A DNA stretch of 64,000 bases, from NCBI GenBank assembly GCA_900618795.1, contig UYJD01000003.1, positions 931,814-995,813 of the forward strand, in the 5' to 3' direction. Below are positions 1 through 11,244 of this stretch, in pieces. The DNA comes from Cyanodermella asteris. Taxonomy: Eukaryota; Ascomycota; Lecanoromycetes; Ostropales; Stictidaceae. The notes beneath the pieces were generated by a model. It was not told where the DNA came from and did not search any database. It was given only the letters and a program-made list of their open reading frames with translations. The position numbers and the translations under genes were made by a program. The first letter of the stretch is position 1, and every line of letters starts with the position of its first letter.

Positions 1-445
1 CGGTGTGCTTGCAAGTTGAGCCGTCCTTCATGGAGTAGACGAAGTCGACCTCGGTGTCGTAAGAGCAAGAGACGTGGTAAGTCTTGGGCGAGAAGTTGTC
101 TCCGGCACCTTTATCGTTCTTACCAGCGCTCATCTTGGGGCACGAGCTAGCAGAGCCGTGAATAGGACCCTGAACGCACTTGTCCTGGGCACCACCAGTG
201 CGCTTGAAAAGCTTGCCACCAGGGCCAGAAGCCTGGCACTGGGTGTTCTGGAAAGAGCAGCCACCGTAGCTGCTGACCTGCTGGCCGACGGTGGCCTGTC
301 CCCAGGTGAAACCGCTGGACTGGTCGTTGGAACACTCCGTCGGGGTGTTGCCAGGGCAAGAGTAGGCCTTGCCGGAGCCCCAGCCAGTAGCCATGACACC
401 CTGGCTGGCGAGCCCAAGGGCGAGGAGGAAGGTGGAGGTATACAT
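1..445 (-). CDS. Secreted cysteine-rich protein, 3' part cut by window edge
   Basis: The frame starts at the ATG at 445 and stays open to base 1, so about 148 residues are visible and the C-terminus lies outside the window. Residues 1-19 form a classical signal peptide (MYTSTFLLALGLASQGVMA) with a likely cut before TGWGSG. The visible mature part is rich in Gly, Ser, Gln and Asn and holds eight cysteines, mostly in pairs spaced like disulphide partners (SCPGNTPTEC, GGCSFQNTQC). There is no membrane segment. I do not recognise the family. Small, secreted and cysteine-rich is the usual profile of fungal effectors or cell-wall-associated proteins, but that is inference. A TATA-like stretch lies near 730-740 on the minus strand. 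Confidence 0.75.
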   Translation of the reverse strand, partial: MYTSTFLLALGLASQGVMATGWGSGKAYSCPGNTPTECSNDQSSGFTWGQATVGQQVSSYGGCSFQNTQCQASGPGGKLFKRTGGAQDKCVQGPIHGSASSCPKMSAGKNDKGAGDNFSPKTYHVSCSYDTEVDFVYSMKDGSTCKHT

Positions 446-3376
446 TATGTCGAAAGCAACAGAGAAAGTATCTGTTCAAAGCTTGGATTGAGTAGTCGGA
501 TAAACGAGTTCGACGACTGGATCAAAGAGGGGCGTGGACTGGAAGTTGCACAGCAGCTTCGAGTACCAAGAATTAGATTAGGTAGAGAGACTCGACAAAG
601 AGCGATCGAGTTTCAAAAACGAGGGTGAATTAATCACAACGAACTCAGCACCGAACTCAAGGGGCTCTGGATGCTCAACAAAACGCAACTGAAGAAGAAA
701 GAAAAGGATATGAGAGATGGAGGGCCGGGTGTGTATTATAGTCGGGCCTGATCTGCAAAAGGGAGAGGGTTACAAGCTTCTGTGCCGGAGGTCATCCTGA
801 GCTCCATCAGATCGAGGTGCCATGCGGAGCCTGGCAGCGGACCAGAAACGAAAGCGAGCCGCATGGGACGTGGTCACTTCTTGTTACAGACTTGCCCCTG
901 GCCTCGACGGGACTTTGGCGGACGCGGCGGGCGATGCATTTGCAACCCCGGCGTCGGCTGAAGATGGCAAAATATGCAAGCTCTTTGCGAGACTGGCCGC
1001 GTGCCGGTTGGACATGTCCGGTCGTGGGCCCTCGGCCAATGGCGTGCAGGCAATGATTTGGCCATCGCCAAATTGAGCTGTAATGCGACGCTGGTGAGAA
1101 AGAAGGACGATAGAAACAGGTGTGGTGTCAGCGGCGCTGGATGGTGCTGCAAGGCACGTAGTGGATTCCGCTGGCACAGCCTGCAGTCTGGTGAAGAATC
1201 TGATGGCCAAGACGCCAGACAGTAATCCGAGTGGAGCAGGCAGGCTCGTTTCGTGTGGCCGCTGGTGGAGCAGAGGTGAGGACTGTGCGAAAGTCGAGAC
1301 GTCGTTGCGCTGCGATGAAACCCGCCAAGCCGTCGCCCCGGTCGCTCCCCTGCTCGTGCCAGCCTCGCCACACTTGGTTATTCATTCGTCGGGAGCCGGG
1401 GCAGTTCTCGTCAACAAACTGTCGAGTGCTAAGATCGATCAAGTCGAAGACCAAGCGCCAACATGCCTGATCGAGGCCTGATCGCTGCAAAGTCCACAAG
1501 CTGCAGCAAGTCGAAAAGTGCAGTCGATCACCTAACGCAGCCACATCTTGGGGTAGCATCATTTCGGACTGGCTATTGGCTTTTGGTCAATTTCGCATTG
1601 ACAGTCCTTCTCCGATCCCGGGCACGTGGCAGAAAGTCTATAGAAATAGTAACTCTCTCAGTCCCTCGCCTCGCAACTGTACCACAAACCCGCGACTCGC
1701 TGATAGGCGGGTGCTAAACCTCCTGTAGTTACAATTGCGTTTGCCGATTGCACGGAAGACTTCGCCATGGATGATCAGACGCTTATATCCGCAGAAATTG
1801 TACAAGATGATGTGTGCTTGGGCCAAAGATATGGGTTGCGGACCTCCAGCCGGGTGTGATATGGCTTGAGACGACTATGGCCGATCGTGGACAACCTGTT
1901 TCAGAGTCCCGGGCGAGCCGATGTGGAGATATCGGGCCTTCTCCATTGATCGCTAGTAGAAGAGGGCCTTGCTCGGACAATTCACGCCTTGATCACGTTC
2001 AAACCATCTCGAACGGCTTCTCAACAGGTTCCTTCGGCGCTCCATCAAGGTGCACGGAGCCAGCAGCCTGTTAATGCATTCAATGCTCGGCCTCAGAATC
2101 TGTGCTGAAGTTGTGATCAGACCCCGGGCCGGGGTTTATACGTGATCATTCTGCTGCTGACAGTGCTAAGAACAGCAAATAAGGATACTACATGGCATGA
2201 ATTCAAAGACAGAAAGTGTCAGCCAGCAACGATGCTCCAAGACTCAACGATAATACTAGACAGATACAAGATGGGAACAAGGTCGAGCAGTATTGCGAAG
2301 CAGCGATGATACGACGAGCCGGCATGTCGCGCCAGCTAAGGTTGTGGCGTTGAGAAAGGAGTGGTTGGCGGCTGGGCGTGGTGTTGCGCATCGTGTCGCC
2401 ATTCGGTTCTTCGGTCCCCTGACCGGCGTCAACTCCGTTGAGCCAACCGGCTATAACGGCCCCCTGTTGTGGTACCTGTATCAGCTCTCACCCCAGCTAG
2501 CGCATGGCGAAGCTGTCCTTTCGCAAATTACATCTGTCACTTGACTGCACGAGCCAGCTCAGTCATCACTCCTGTCAGTGCCTTGCTTCTTAGCTTGCTC
2601 GAGAGCGTTAACGGGACTTGACGCTCTCGCTAGGGATCTAGGCCAATGCAAAATCATTCGCTTTGTGGCGGCTATCAGAGTCAAGCATACAGCATACACC
2701 TGTGGTGCTCACTGGTATTGAGTCCGTGTACCTCTGACGGCGCAACCTGGATCACGGCGGCAATCACTGCTTCTTCAAGCAGCTCTGTCAGCGTTGCGTT
2801 CATGCATGAGCATGGCATGCCACCCTGACATGCCGGCGTGACCAGCCGCCACTTCAACCGCCATCCATTGTATCCAGGATTATGCATCGCTTCGACTTGG
2901 ACAGTACTTCTCGGAACAGGAGAGTGATTCGGAACAAAGGCCCCGGCATCTTTACTTCTCTGAATTAGTGCAGTGGTTCCTTCATTCAAGGCGGACCGAC
3001 AGAGTCGTTGCGCACATCTCGGCGTACGTCCTTTGCATGTTACCTCTGTGAGTGCCTCTGCGAGGACATGAGTCAATACTAGTAAAGTTATGCCTTCAGC
3101 TACTCATTTGTAGTCTTCTAGGTGGGTTCGAACGTGTTGACGAACCTACCTAGTCAGGTATGTGGTCAAGTGGCTCTGTCAAGACTTCTAGCAGTCCACC
3201 TTGCGGGCGTTTCAGCCCTGACAAACTTCCACAGAAGGACGTATTTGAACTCCCAGATCACTTATGTTGTGACTAACCCAGATGTTGACAGAGTCTGACC
3301 AAAGATTTTCATCTCGTAAGCATGTCGAAAACAAGTGACATTTGGATGTCCTCCGAGACACGGCATGCAAGGCAGA
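446..3376. other. Gene-poor tract
   Basis: About 2.9 kb without a supportable gene. The first 300 bases are probably leader and promoter of the secreted protein to the left. From about 800 to 1560 many short frames overlap on both strands without codon bias or motifs. A TATA-like run (1637-1645) precedes an ATG at 1768 that opens only 29 codons. A 13-bp-stem hairpin sits at 3118-3153. I see no transposon ends or simple repeats. Confidence 0.5.
3118..3153. repeat. Hairpin, 13-bp stem and 10-nt loop
   Basis: CTAGGTGGGTTCG at 3118-3130 is followed, after a 10-base loop, by its complement with one mismatch at 3141-3153. The GGTTCGAA in it recalls a tRNA T-loop, but no acceptor, D or anticodon arms fit around it. 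Function unknown; it lies 220 bp beyond the 3' end of the CutC gene. Confidence 0.5.
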
Positions 3377-4117
3377 TCAATACTTGCTCGCCATGCGCCG
3401 CAACCCTTCAGGTTTCTTGTTGGTTATCTCCATGATGCGCTTGATCTCGTTGACATCTGCATTTTCTCCACCTTTCTCCGTGAGGGCAGCTGTATGGAAA
3501 GCTTTCGCTCCAGTCTTGTCCAGCAATTTCTGTATATTACTGTACCTCACACCGCCGCCGACCAATATAGTGATTCCCAGCGGCGCGGCCCTATCTACCA
3601 GGAATTTCAAATTGGCCACATTATCAACTGCATTACCTGGGCCCCCGCTTGTCAAGATTGTCGTAAAGCCACAGCATCGGACCGTTTCAAGCTTCGAATC
3701 CAGGCTGCCCTTGGCGTGATCAAAAGCTCTGTGGAATGTGCATGGCTTCGGATATGCAAGCTTGACCAGGTCCCCATTCAACCTGCGATCAATTTCACCG
3801 TTTTTGTCGAAAAAGCCAAAGACGAACCCTGAGGCTGCCGGCTTCAAATTGTGTATCGCGGTTTTGATGTGTCTGACCTCTTCTTCGTCGACTTGGAAGT
3901 CGATCCCAGGCCGGGACCTGACCATGACATTTATTGGAACCTGGGTATCGGGCAAAGTGTCTCTGATAAGATTCACGTCTTGGGACAGAGGGGTCAGGCC
4001 ACCGGCTTGATAGTTTTGACAAAACTCGATGCGGTCGGCCCCTGCTTGGATCGCAGCAACGGCACTCTCAGTATTAAAGCAAGCGATCTCCAAAAGGATC
4101 TTGGGTGGTGGAGCCAT
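3377..4117 (-). CDS. CUTC: CutC family protein (copper homeostasis protein)
   Basis: An intronless 246-residue protein covering the whole CutC family (PF03932), whose members are usually 200-270 residues long. The N-terminus LLEIACFNTESAVAAIQAGA followed by DRIEFC is the family signature of the first strand and helix of a TIM barrel. Further hallmarks are MVRSRPG in the middle, TFHRAFD near residue 135, ILTSGGPGNA near 160 and ILVGGGVR near 190. The family was first tied to copper tolerance in bacteria and is cytosolic; its biochemical activity is still unsettled. The ATG at 4117 is the first one in frame that gives a normal family N-terminus. No signal peptide or membrane segment is present. 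Confidence 0.93.
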   Translation of the reverse strand: MAPPPKILLEIACFNTESAVAAIQAGADRIEFCQNYQAGGLTPLSQDVNLIRDTLPDTQVPINVMVRSRPGIDFQVDEEEVRHIKTAIHNLKPAASGFVFGFFDKNGEIDRRLNGDLVKLAYPKPCTFHRAFDHAKGSLDSKLETVRCCGFTTILTSGGPGNAVDNVANLKFLVDRAAPLGITILVGGGVRYSNIQKLLDKTGAKAFHTAALTEKGGENADVNEIKRIMEITNKKPEGLRRMASKY

Positions 4118-6478
4118 CCTGTGGTGCTGAACCGTAAGCTCGCAGGAGGCGCCAGCAAGGAGATGCAGTCAGCGGATTGGCTCGCGTGGTCCAAGCATCG
4201 GCCGGGCTCGTTCACGAGGTAGGCGAGAACGCGTGGTGAAGAGGTAGACACAGCGATGGCCTGGAACACTTTGCTTGATGAATAAAGGGCAAGGGAAGTG
4301 TGATCAGGTTCCGAGACCACGGCGGAAGTCACGGGATTTTTCACAGGAACGGGCTAAGATTAGATCGGCGTCTTCCCGTCGCTCTTGCCTGTTCCTGACG
4401 AGGGGCTTCCTGACGCGCAGGGGGACAACTCCGAAGGTCGAAGCCTAGAGCATTGACTCAAGCTGCGAGTCCACTTTCTTGAGGACCACCTAGATGATCA
4501 GACAACTTGCTTATATGACTCAATGTCGGCCCGTGACTCAACAGAGTCTTGCAAAGATTCTGTAGCGCTGTGGCAAAAGCGCCTCATCAGTTCATCCATG
4601 ATTTTGCGGGGGCCTTTGCTGACCGCGCTTCTGCTTAGTCATTCAACCAAGTCTTGGCAGCTCGCGACGACGCGCTCCAGCAAAGAAAAAAAAAAGTTGC
4701 GGCCGCTTCGTGCTTCTCTTTCCTCCACAACAGACTCGTGTGCTCAGCTCGAGGCTCCAGTTTCAACTGGATGTCGCGAGTTGGCACAGTTCGTACCGAT
4801 CTATAGTCGTTCGCCAGATTGCAGGTTAACTGTTTATCGCGTTGCGGGTGTGCTGGACGACGGGTCTCAGACGAAAGAGCGTGTGGCCTTGAATTTGCCA
4901 GGTTTCGGCCTGGTTGAGTTCGGCTGTGCGTCGGCGCCATATTCCTACTCTCTTTGCCGAGCTCATCGAGTGGTGAGGCTAGGGAATAACCATGGCAGCC
5001 AACAGATAATTGAGGGGTCGGCTCATTCAGTGGACGAGATGGTTCCCTGCCAGGCTCGAACGCTGAGAGACTACATAGGTAGACCCTGAAGTCGAAGCTG
5101 CTGTTTCGGCTTCTAACTGCAGCTTTTGACTTGCATATCGCACAGACAATAGTCAGTAACGTGTACTCTGGAAGGCTATGGCTCCAGGAGCCGATGCACC
5201 TATCTGAGCCAGTCTTTATCTTAGTGAACTGGACTCGACTCTCGATTTGCAGGAATCGAGGACAGGCAGTGCTCGTCTGGTAAGAAACATTTTGCCCAAG
5301 TACGATGAGCGACGCAGTTGGCTCCTTACGAGACCTTCCGGGACCGGCAGCACCGCAGTCGCCGCTATTTCTGTGAGTGTGCTTTGCTGGCTTTATTGGA
5401 GGGCGCTCGCGTGCCCCATGGGAGAGTGTGGGACTCAGTGGGAGTGCCTTGGATTGGTCGACCTGACGCAGGGGACTATGCCTGGTAGACCCACTTGCAA
5501 AGACGGTCTGCCACTGCAAGAAGCAGCAAAAGCAAACTGATTCATGGCTACACCAAGGTCAGGAATCAAGATCCTCGGATCAGAAGAGAAAATCTCGTCT
5601 CAGGAGTCTGTCGCGACGAGCAAATGTTGTGGTGGGGCAAAGCGCGTCATTCGCCATCGTGCTGTACAGTCGAGGTGTAGCCATGGGGAGACGGCGACAT
5701 AAAGCTCGCGTGCAGCGATAGTCCCATGCCATGTCTGGTCGAGAGCCGTGGACAACGTAGAGCGGCCCCTGGAGAGGGCAGAAAGCGGCGTCATTCGACA
5801 TCTCTGGCGCGCTAAAGTCGTCAGACAGCAGTAGAGAATCAGGCGGTGAACAGAAGTCGAGTCGAGGGAGGAGCGACTCACCCACGAGGCTCTTGGCGCC
5901 TGCCGCCCTCGCCCGCTGCCGATATCATTTTCTGCCCGCTCGTCCCCCCCGTTTTATCCTTTTCAACCACACCCACTTAGCACAGCACAGCACCTCCATT
6001 TTAAGAGCACAGGTACAAGACAATCCCAATCCAGTATCGTCGAAGAAACCATGCCGCAGGCTATCTTTGCTGAGTGCTAAACAGCCCCTGGGGGCATGCT
6101 GTTCCTTGCGTGCCCCCAGCCAGGCCCCAAGCTCAGTGAGTGTTTCAATTCGACTTTGACGATACTGCCAGACCGTTTTCGGTTGCTCAATCGCCTCGAG
6201 CCCCTCATCTCTGCCTGCATATAGCGTGAGCTGCCGAAAACTTTACCTGAAAGATCCAGATCTAGCACTTAGCAGTCGCCGCGGCCGCTGAGTGCTTCAC
6301 TGCGGATTCTTGCTCGACAATTTGGACGGAATCCCGCCCAGCTGATTAGCTGTACATCCTTTCTTCTACGGCTTGACCGTAAGCTGCCACAATAGTTCCG
6401 ACGCCAACGCCAGCGTTTCTCACGTTACCTACCGTACCCGAAAAAAATTCCCGTTGAATTCAACAGTCAATTCGCAGC
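4118..6478. other. Intergenic tract with probable promoter and leader of the next gene
   Basis: No convincing gene. The longest frame (294 codons, minus, 4635-5519) has no family resemblance and odd composition. From about 5940 the sequence becomes C/T-rich with repeated CACAGCACAGCACC-type leader sequence. A GTGAGT near 6137 could be the donor of a 5' UTR intron in the transcript that is translated from 6479. Confidence 0.45.
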
Positions 6479-8613
6479 ATGACATCTACCACCAACTTCG
6501 TCGGCCGGCTGAGAAGTGCCAGCGACTCGAGCCAGGACAACGCACCAAGCTATACCAACAAAAGAATTTCACCCAAGGCTCGGTCGAGCAATTCCGCAAA
6601 GCGTTCTGCTACCGTGAGCGATAGCAGCCCAGAAGATGGTGATGACGAAGATGGAGAAGAAGATCAGGATGAAGATAGCGATGAAGACGGAGACGTGATC
6701 GCCCCGTCTGCTGGTCCTACGATCAAACGAGGCCATCAGACGGGGCTGTCTCTGTCACTTTCGAATACATCCCTTGGCAAACGAGGCCGCAGCTCAGACA
6801 GCGATGATATCGAAGAACGTCCTATGAGCAAGATGAGTAAGACAGAAGGGGAGGCGGAAACCACCGATGATGATGCAGCATACGCTGCAGTGGATGACAT
6901 TAGCGATTCCGAGGAGGAGAAGGCTGTTGAGGAAGCAGAAGAGCAAATGATCATCAATGCTGAAGAAGAAGACAACATGCTGCTGCAGAGCAAGCGAGAC
7001 TCTTTCAGCTCCATCGACAGCTTTTTTGGTATGATCAGCGACAGCGCTGCCGATCTCGTGTTCCCGGACGCCCCTGCCTTTTTTGATGAACAGATAGCCA
7101 ACACAGACACCATCCGGCGCGGCTCTGTTCTTCAAGATGATGCCGAAGCTGGACCACCAGCTCGACGTGTCCGCTTTGCCGAAGAGGTTCAACATTTCAC
7201 CAGCAGTAGCAGTACAACCGAGTCAGAGGACGAGGCGCCCTACCACCCCGACCTCTTTTTACAGCAGGATGCTCTTGATCCCGGTTTTCGACGGCTCATC
7301 GAACAGCGGGACGATGTCAGCCTCAGCGATGGCGAAGGCTCGTACTGGGATTTTGAAAACGAGGACCGGCTCATAGAAGAGCTCGATGACCAGGACACTG
7401 GCTCTGAAAGTGGCTCGAGTGGATACGAGAGTATGTTGCTCGAGACAAACACTATCGAGAATTTTGCTAACATATCTGTCAAGCCGACGAAGGCGAAACC
7501 ACTGATGAGGACTTCCCGGTACCTGACACCATTCGGCCTGATACCATTCGCCGGTCCGAACCTCGTCTGAACAAGTCAGAGAATTCTCGCCTGGCCGTTC
7601 CCACTTCTGCCGCCAAGGACATTAAGCAACCACTTGCTATCGCTCGTAAAGGCCCTGCTTTGGGGACATTTGTCCTCGACAAGCACAAGCCCGTCGCTGT
7701 TCTTGACGGTCACGGCAAGCACATTTTGTTCTACCCAGCACCTGGAGACCGTCGCAGGCAGGCAGCAAGTACAGCACATGCCTCTACGCCTGGCCCATCT
7801 CGTCAGTCGGTTTCAGTTCCAAACCAAAGTGAGAATGAAAGCGAACTGGGTTTCTCACATGTAGATCCCATGTTATCTTCACCAGCCAACGCCATGGTGT
7901 CAGGTTTCTACAATGGCCGCAGCAACATCGGTCCTTCCAGCATGGGCACCCACGTCCTTGGACCGGCAGAAGCCTTCTATCCATTTGTGTCTTTAGACAA
8001 GAACGGCACATTCGAGACTGACGATGACATGTTCGGCGACATGCTCTCCGAGGATGACGACGATGACAATTTGAACATCGAGGATTTTATCAACTTTGAT
8101 GATGAGTCTTCTGACGAAGACAACAACGAGCAGCCTCAAGACCAGGCCGACGATCCGTCGTCAAACAACACTGCTGTCGAAGACGAGGACGACTGCAACG
8201 GTACTCCACAGTCGGCTTCCAAATTCACAGCCGTCAAGTCACGCACGCCATCTACGCCGACACCAGCAACGTCAGGTAGCTTGCTTGCGCATTTCGACAG
8301 AGGTGTCGCTTCTAGTTTCCGTCGCAACGCGGATCGACACAAATCATGGACTCGAAGCCCATTGGCGGCTGGTATCAAAGGTGGTCGTCTCGAGATGGCC
8401 AACAGTCCCATTTCGCCAATGCGTAGACGCAAAGGCTTGTTGCCAGCAACACCAAGCAGCCAGCTACGTAATATGAGCCCCATCCAGGCTGCTGTTGCTA
8501 AGGCTGGTCACTTGACCAAAATTGACCAGCCTCATTTCGGGGGGCCGCTGAAAAAGCGAGTCCAGAATTCGAACCAGATGCGAGTCCAAAAATCTCGCAA
8601 GAACACTCTTTGA
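6479..8613 (+). CDS. Acidic nuclear protein of unknown function
   Basis: Two exons, 6479-7430 and 7484-8613, give 693 residues. The 53-bp intron has GTATGT at 7431, GCTAAC near 7466 and AAG ending at 7483, and it joins a Thr codon in phase 1. Without splicing the first frame ends at 7570, so the splice is needed. The protein is very acidic with Asp/Glu blocks (residues about 50-75, 140-160 and near 510-530), a basic Ser/Thr-rich C-terminus and several KR clusters. Residues near 229-232 read RVRF, the canonical PP1-docking motif, just before an acidic stretch. A short hydrophobic core in exon 2 (ALGTFVLDKHKPVAVLDGHG) looks like the conserved part. No known domain is recognised. Nuclear location and PP1 binding are inference. 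Confidence 0.8.
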
Positions 8614-9952
8614 GTGCTGAAAATCGACCGAGAGAAGGGGGAAAACAGGCCGAAGCACGAATTTGATGTACCCATTGCCACGACCACGACGGTCAGCTGG
8701 CGAAGTTCGTTTCTGCCTTTCCAGCATTGCTGTTCGGAAGGAGTTCCGAGTGAACCCTGGCTGGCATCTTCACGATTTGGATGTTAACACACGCCTGTCA
8801 CGTTTTTAGAGGACTTCATCGTTGCCTGACGTTGTACATACTTAGCCTTCAGCTATTTGAGTTGGTGTGATAGGGCCTTCCCGGCTCTGGCGTTCACAAA
8901 AGACTGGGTGGCTTACTGTGGTCGGCTTTTGCGATCCAGCTCTCGGTTCTCTAATTTGTTGCTGTTTTTTGAAAGTATTTGAAGAGAAAAGGATGGGTTT
9001 TGCGGAATTTCACGCCCATGTCATGCCTCGCATGGATTTTTGCGTCTACCAGCGAATTACTAGCCATATGTGTGCAATACTTTGGAGGAATCGCAAACGC
9101 AGCTCCAGGATGCTGAGTGCTCTGGCATGCCTTTACACACGCTAGGTGGCTGTTATGAACTTGAACCGAATGAATGTACTTTTCGAATTCCTACCTACCA
9201 TTCCAGTTTACGTGACGACAGACTGAACACGAACGGATGCGAGCTCATGCTACACGCTGGCCCGCTTGTCAAGCATGGTCTTGTGGACCTGTCCCCGAGC
9301 ACTCCATGCAGGAACCCAAGAAGCCAGGGCGTCAGGCGTCATCAACTGTCACCCACTGCAGCAAGGAGGCCTGGGAGAAAAGGGCTGCATCGCTGCTCAG
9401 ATGAAAGCACCCCAAATTTCTGACCTTTCATATCCTGTATGCAGGCGTAGGCGTAGGCGTAGCCTTGACGCCCATGGGAACAACACTGAGCAGTGCGTTC
9501 CATGCTACGAACCCCGCAGTCGAGAGCAAAACTAAGCTCAAATGTTGTTCCCGGCTAACCTTGAGGTCACGTTGGCGCTTAGCGAGATGACGGTGTGAAG
9601 CACAAAGCCTCCCGAGTCCCATTCTTAACACGGGCAGGATATGCTAATGTGACTACGAAACTATGCACTCTGACTTCAAGTCACGAATCAACTAGACGGA
9701 GTTCTGGAAAGTATGGTATTGAGCTTCTGGGCAACTACTACGTCCACCCTCTGGCAACGCAGGGCTTTCCTCCGGCCTCAATACATGGGTGTGTATTGAA
9801 GTCGGATCTCTTTCCCTCATAAGCACCGCCATTTTCCCCTCATACCATGGTGCTTGAACTGGTGGGTTGTATTTTGAACTTGTTGTACGGTATCGACGTA
9901 CTCACTGAAGGCTTGTTTGGATTGTCTCTCTTTTGTGCCTGTGGTTCTAAAT
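8614..9952. other. Convergent intergenic region
   Basis: This holds the 3' flank of the acidic protein gene and the 3' flank of RPS0, which points toward it. A short GTAGGC triplication lies near 9446-9462. No coding frame here shows a family resemblance. Confidence 0.5.
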
Positions 9953-10970
9953 TTACCACTCGACATCCTCAGCAGCAGCGCCAGGAGCGCCAGGAGCGGC
10001 GGCGGGCGCAGGGGCAGAGGCAGCAGCCCAGTCAGCACCCTCGCCCTCCCAGGTGGCAGCAGCGGCACCAGCAGCAGTGGCGCTAGGGGCAGCGAAAGCA
10101 CCGCCAGTAGGGGCGCCGCTCAACTCCCACTCAGCGTTGCCGCCGAAGCCCTGGTCAATGGCCTGGGTTCCGACATCATCGGCACCCGGAACCTTCTCCT
10201 CCTCCTGGCCGGCGCTATCCTTGTTCTCTTCGGCCTCAGGGTCGCGGTAGAAGTAAAGATCGACCATCATGTCCCACTCGGTCTCACGGGTCGCGAGAGT
10301 GCCGCGGAGGCGGAGAACCTCACGAGCCAACAACCACCAAACGAGACCAATGGAGTGACGGCCCTTGTTGTTGGTGGGAATGGCAATGTCGACGAACTCG
10401 GTCGGGGAGTCGGTGTCGCAAAGAGCGATGACCGGGATGTTCACGTAGCTGAGACCGTCAGTATCTAATTTCTCCGGACTGCTTCCAGCCCTGCTTACCT
10501 AGCCTCCTTGATGGCCTGGGCGTCCGTCCTCGGGTCGGTGACGATGATGAGACGGGGCTCACGGAAAGAGCGGGTGATGTAGTTGGTGAAGTTACCAGGG
10601 GTGAAACGACCAGCGATGGGGGTGGCGCCAGTGTGAGCGGCGAACTTGAGAACAGCACGCTGGCCGTAGGGGCGGGCAGAGATGACCGCAACATCGGCGG
10701 GGTTGTCAACGGCGGCGATGATACGGGCGGCCAGAATGATCTTCTCCCTGTATCGCGTTAGCCAGTCGTACTTGTTGTAGTTGTATTCTCCTCCTCTTAC
10801 CAGGTCTTGCCAATGTTGATCACGTTGATGCCATCCGGGCGAGTCTTCCACAGGTACGGCTCCATGTGCACCTGGAGGTTCTTGCTGCCGAGGTGGCATT
10901 GAGCTGCAAGAAGCATCTCAATGTCCTGCGACGTGGCATTGAAGATTGGGGGAAGGTTGGAAGGAGCCAT
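9953..10970 (-). CDS. RPS0: 40S ribosomal protein S0 (uS2)
   Basis: Three exons, 10801-10970, 10499-10747 and 9953-10448, give 304 residues. Intron 1 (10748-10800) has GTAAGA, a GCTAACG branch site and CAG; intron 2 (10449-10498) has GTAAGC and CAG. The spliced protein carries the uS2 hallmarks: [62 protein letters not shown] and [18 protein letters not shown]. The C-terminus is the usual Ala/Glu/Trp-rich tail (WEGEGADW, ending in EDVEW). It is part of the small subunit head and platform and is needed for 20S pre-rRNA maturation. It is divergent from the HUB1-like gene with 274 bp between the start codons. Confidence 0.97.
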
Positions 10971-11244
10971 GTTGGATAGAGGTTGTAGTCGACTGGTGAT
11001 CGTTGCTCAGTCAAACCGTGTATGGCAATGTCGAGGCAGTTGAGCTTCAAACTTTTGATACAGCAAAATGATCTGCGGCGGGCGTTAACTGTGGGCGCGT
11101 TAATGCCGAGCTGCCCTAAGAGAACTGCTCCGCTACGCCACGCAGAGTGTGGCTGGAATCCGGAAAAGTTCTCCGAAACTGCGTCACTTTCTCACTCGCT
11201 CCCTCTGGTAGAAGCCGATGCTTGCACGCTCCGCCTGTGCAGAT
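10971..11244. promoter_or_regulatory. Bidirectional promoter RPS0 / HUB1-like
   Basis: 274 bp separate the two divergent ATGs. It contains GCCCTAA at 11113-11119, a match to the RCCCTAA element used by Tbf1-type factors at ribosomal protein genes in several ascomycete lineages, and a GTTAACT at about 11084. No clear TATA box is seen. The role of the motif is inference. Confidence 0.35.

Noticed and set aside
817-1562. Several overlapping frames of 80-165 codons on both strands
   Set aside because: Frames overlap in nearly all phases with no codon bias, motif or good start context; GC-rich sequence gives such frames by chance.
1768-1857. Short frame MDDQTLISAEIV... behind a TATA-like element
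   Set aside because: It has only 29 codons and no splice partner could be found that extends it.
3050-3153. Possible tRNA around GGGTTCGAACG
   Set aside because: The T-loop-like word is part of a simple hairpin; acceptor, D and anticodon arms cannot be formed around it.
4635-5519. 294-codon frame on the minus strand
   Set aside because: Composition is that of random sequence, there is no domain or recognisable motif, and it overlaps a 188-codon frame on the other strand.
9442-9463. GTAGGC tandem triplication
   Set aside because: Too short to be more than a chance microsatellite.
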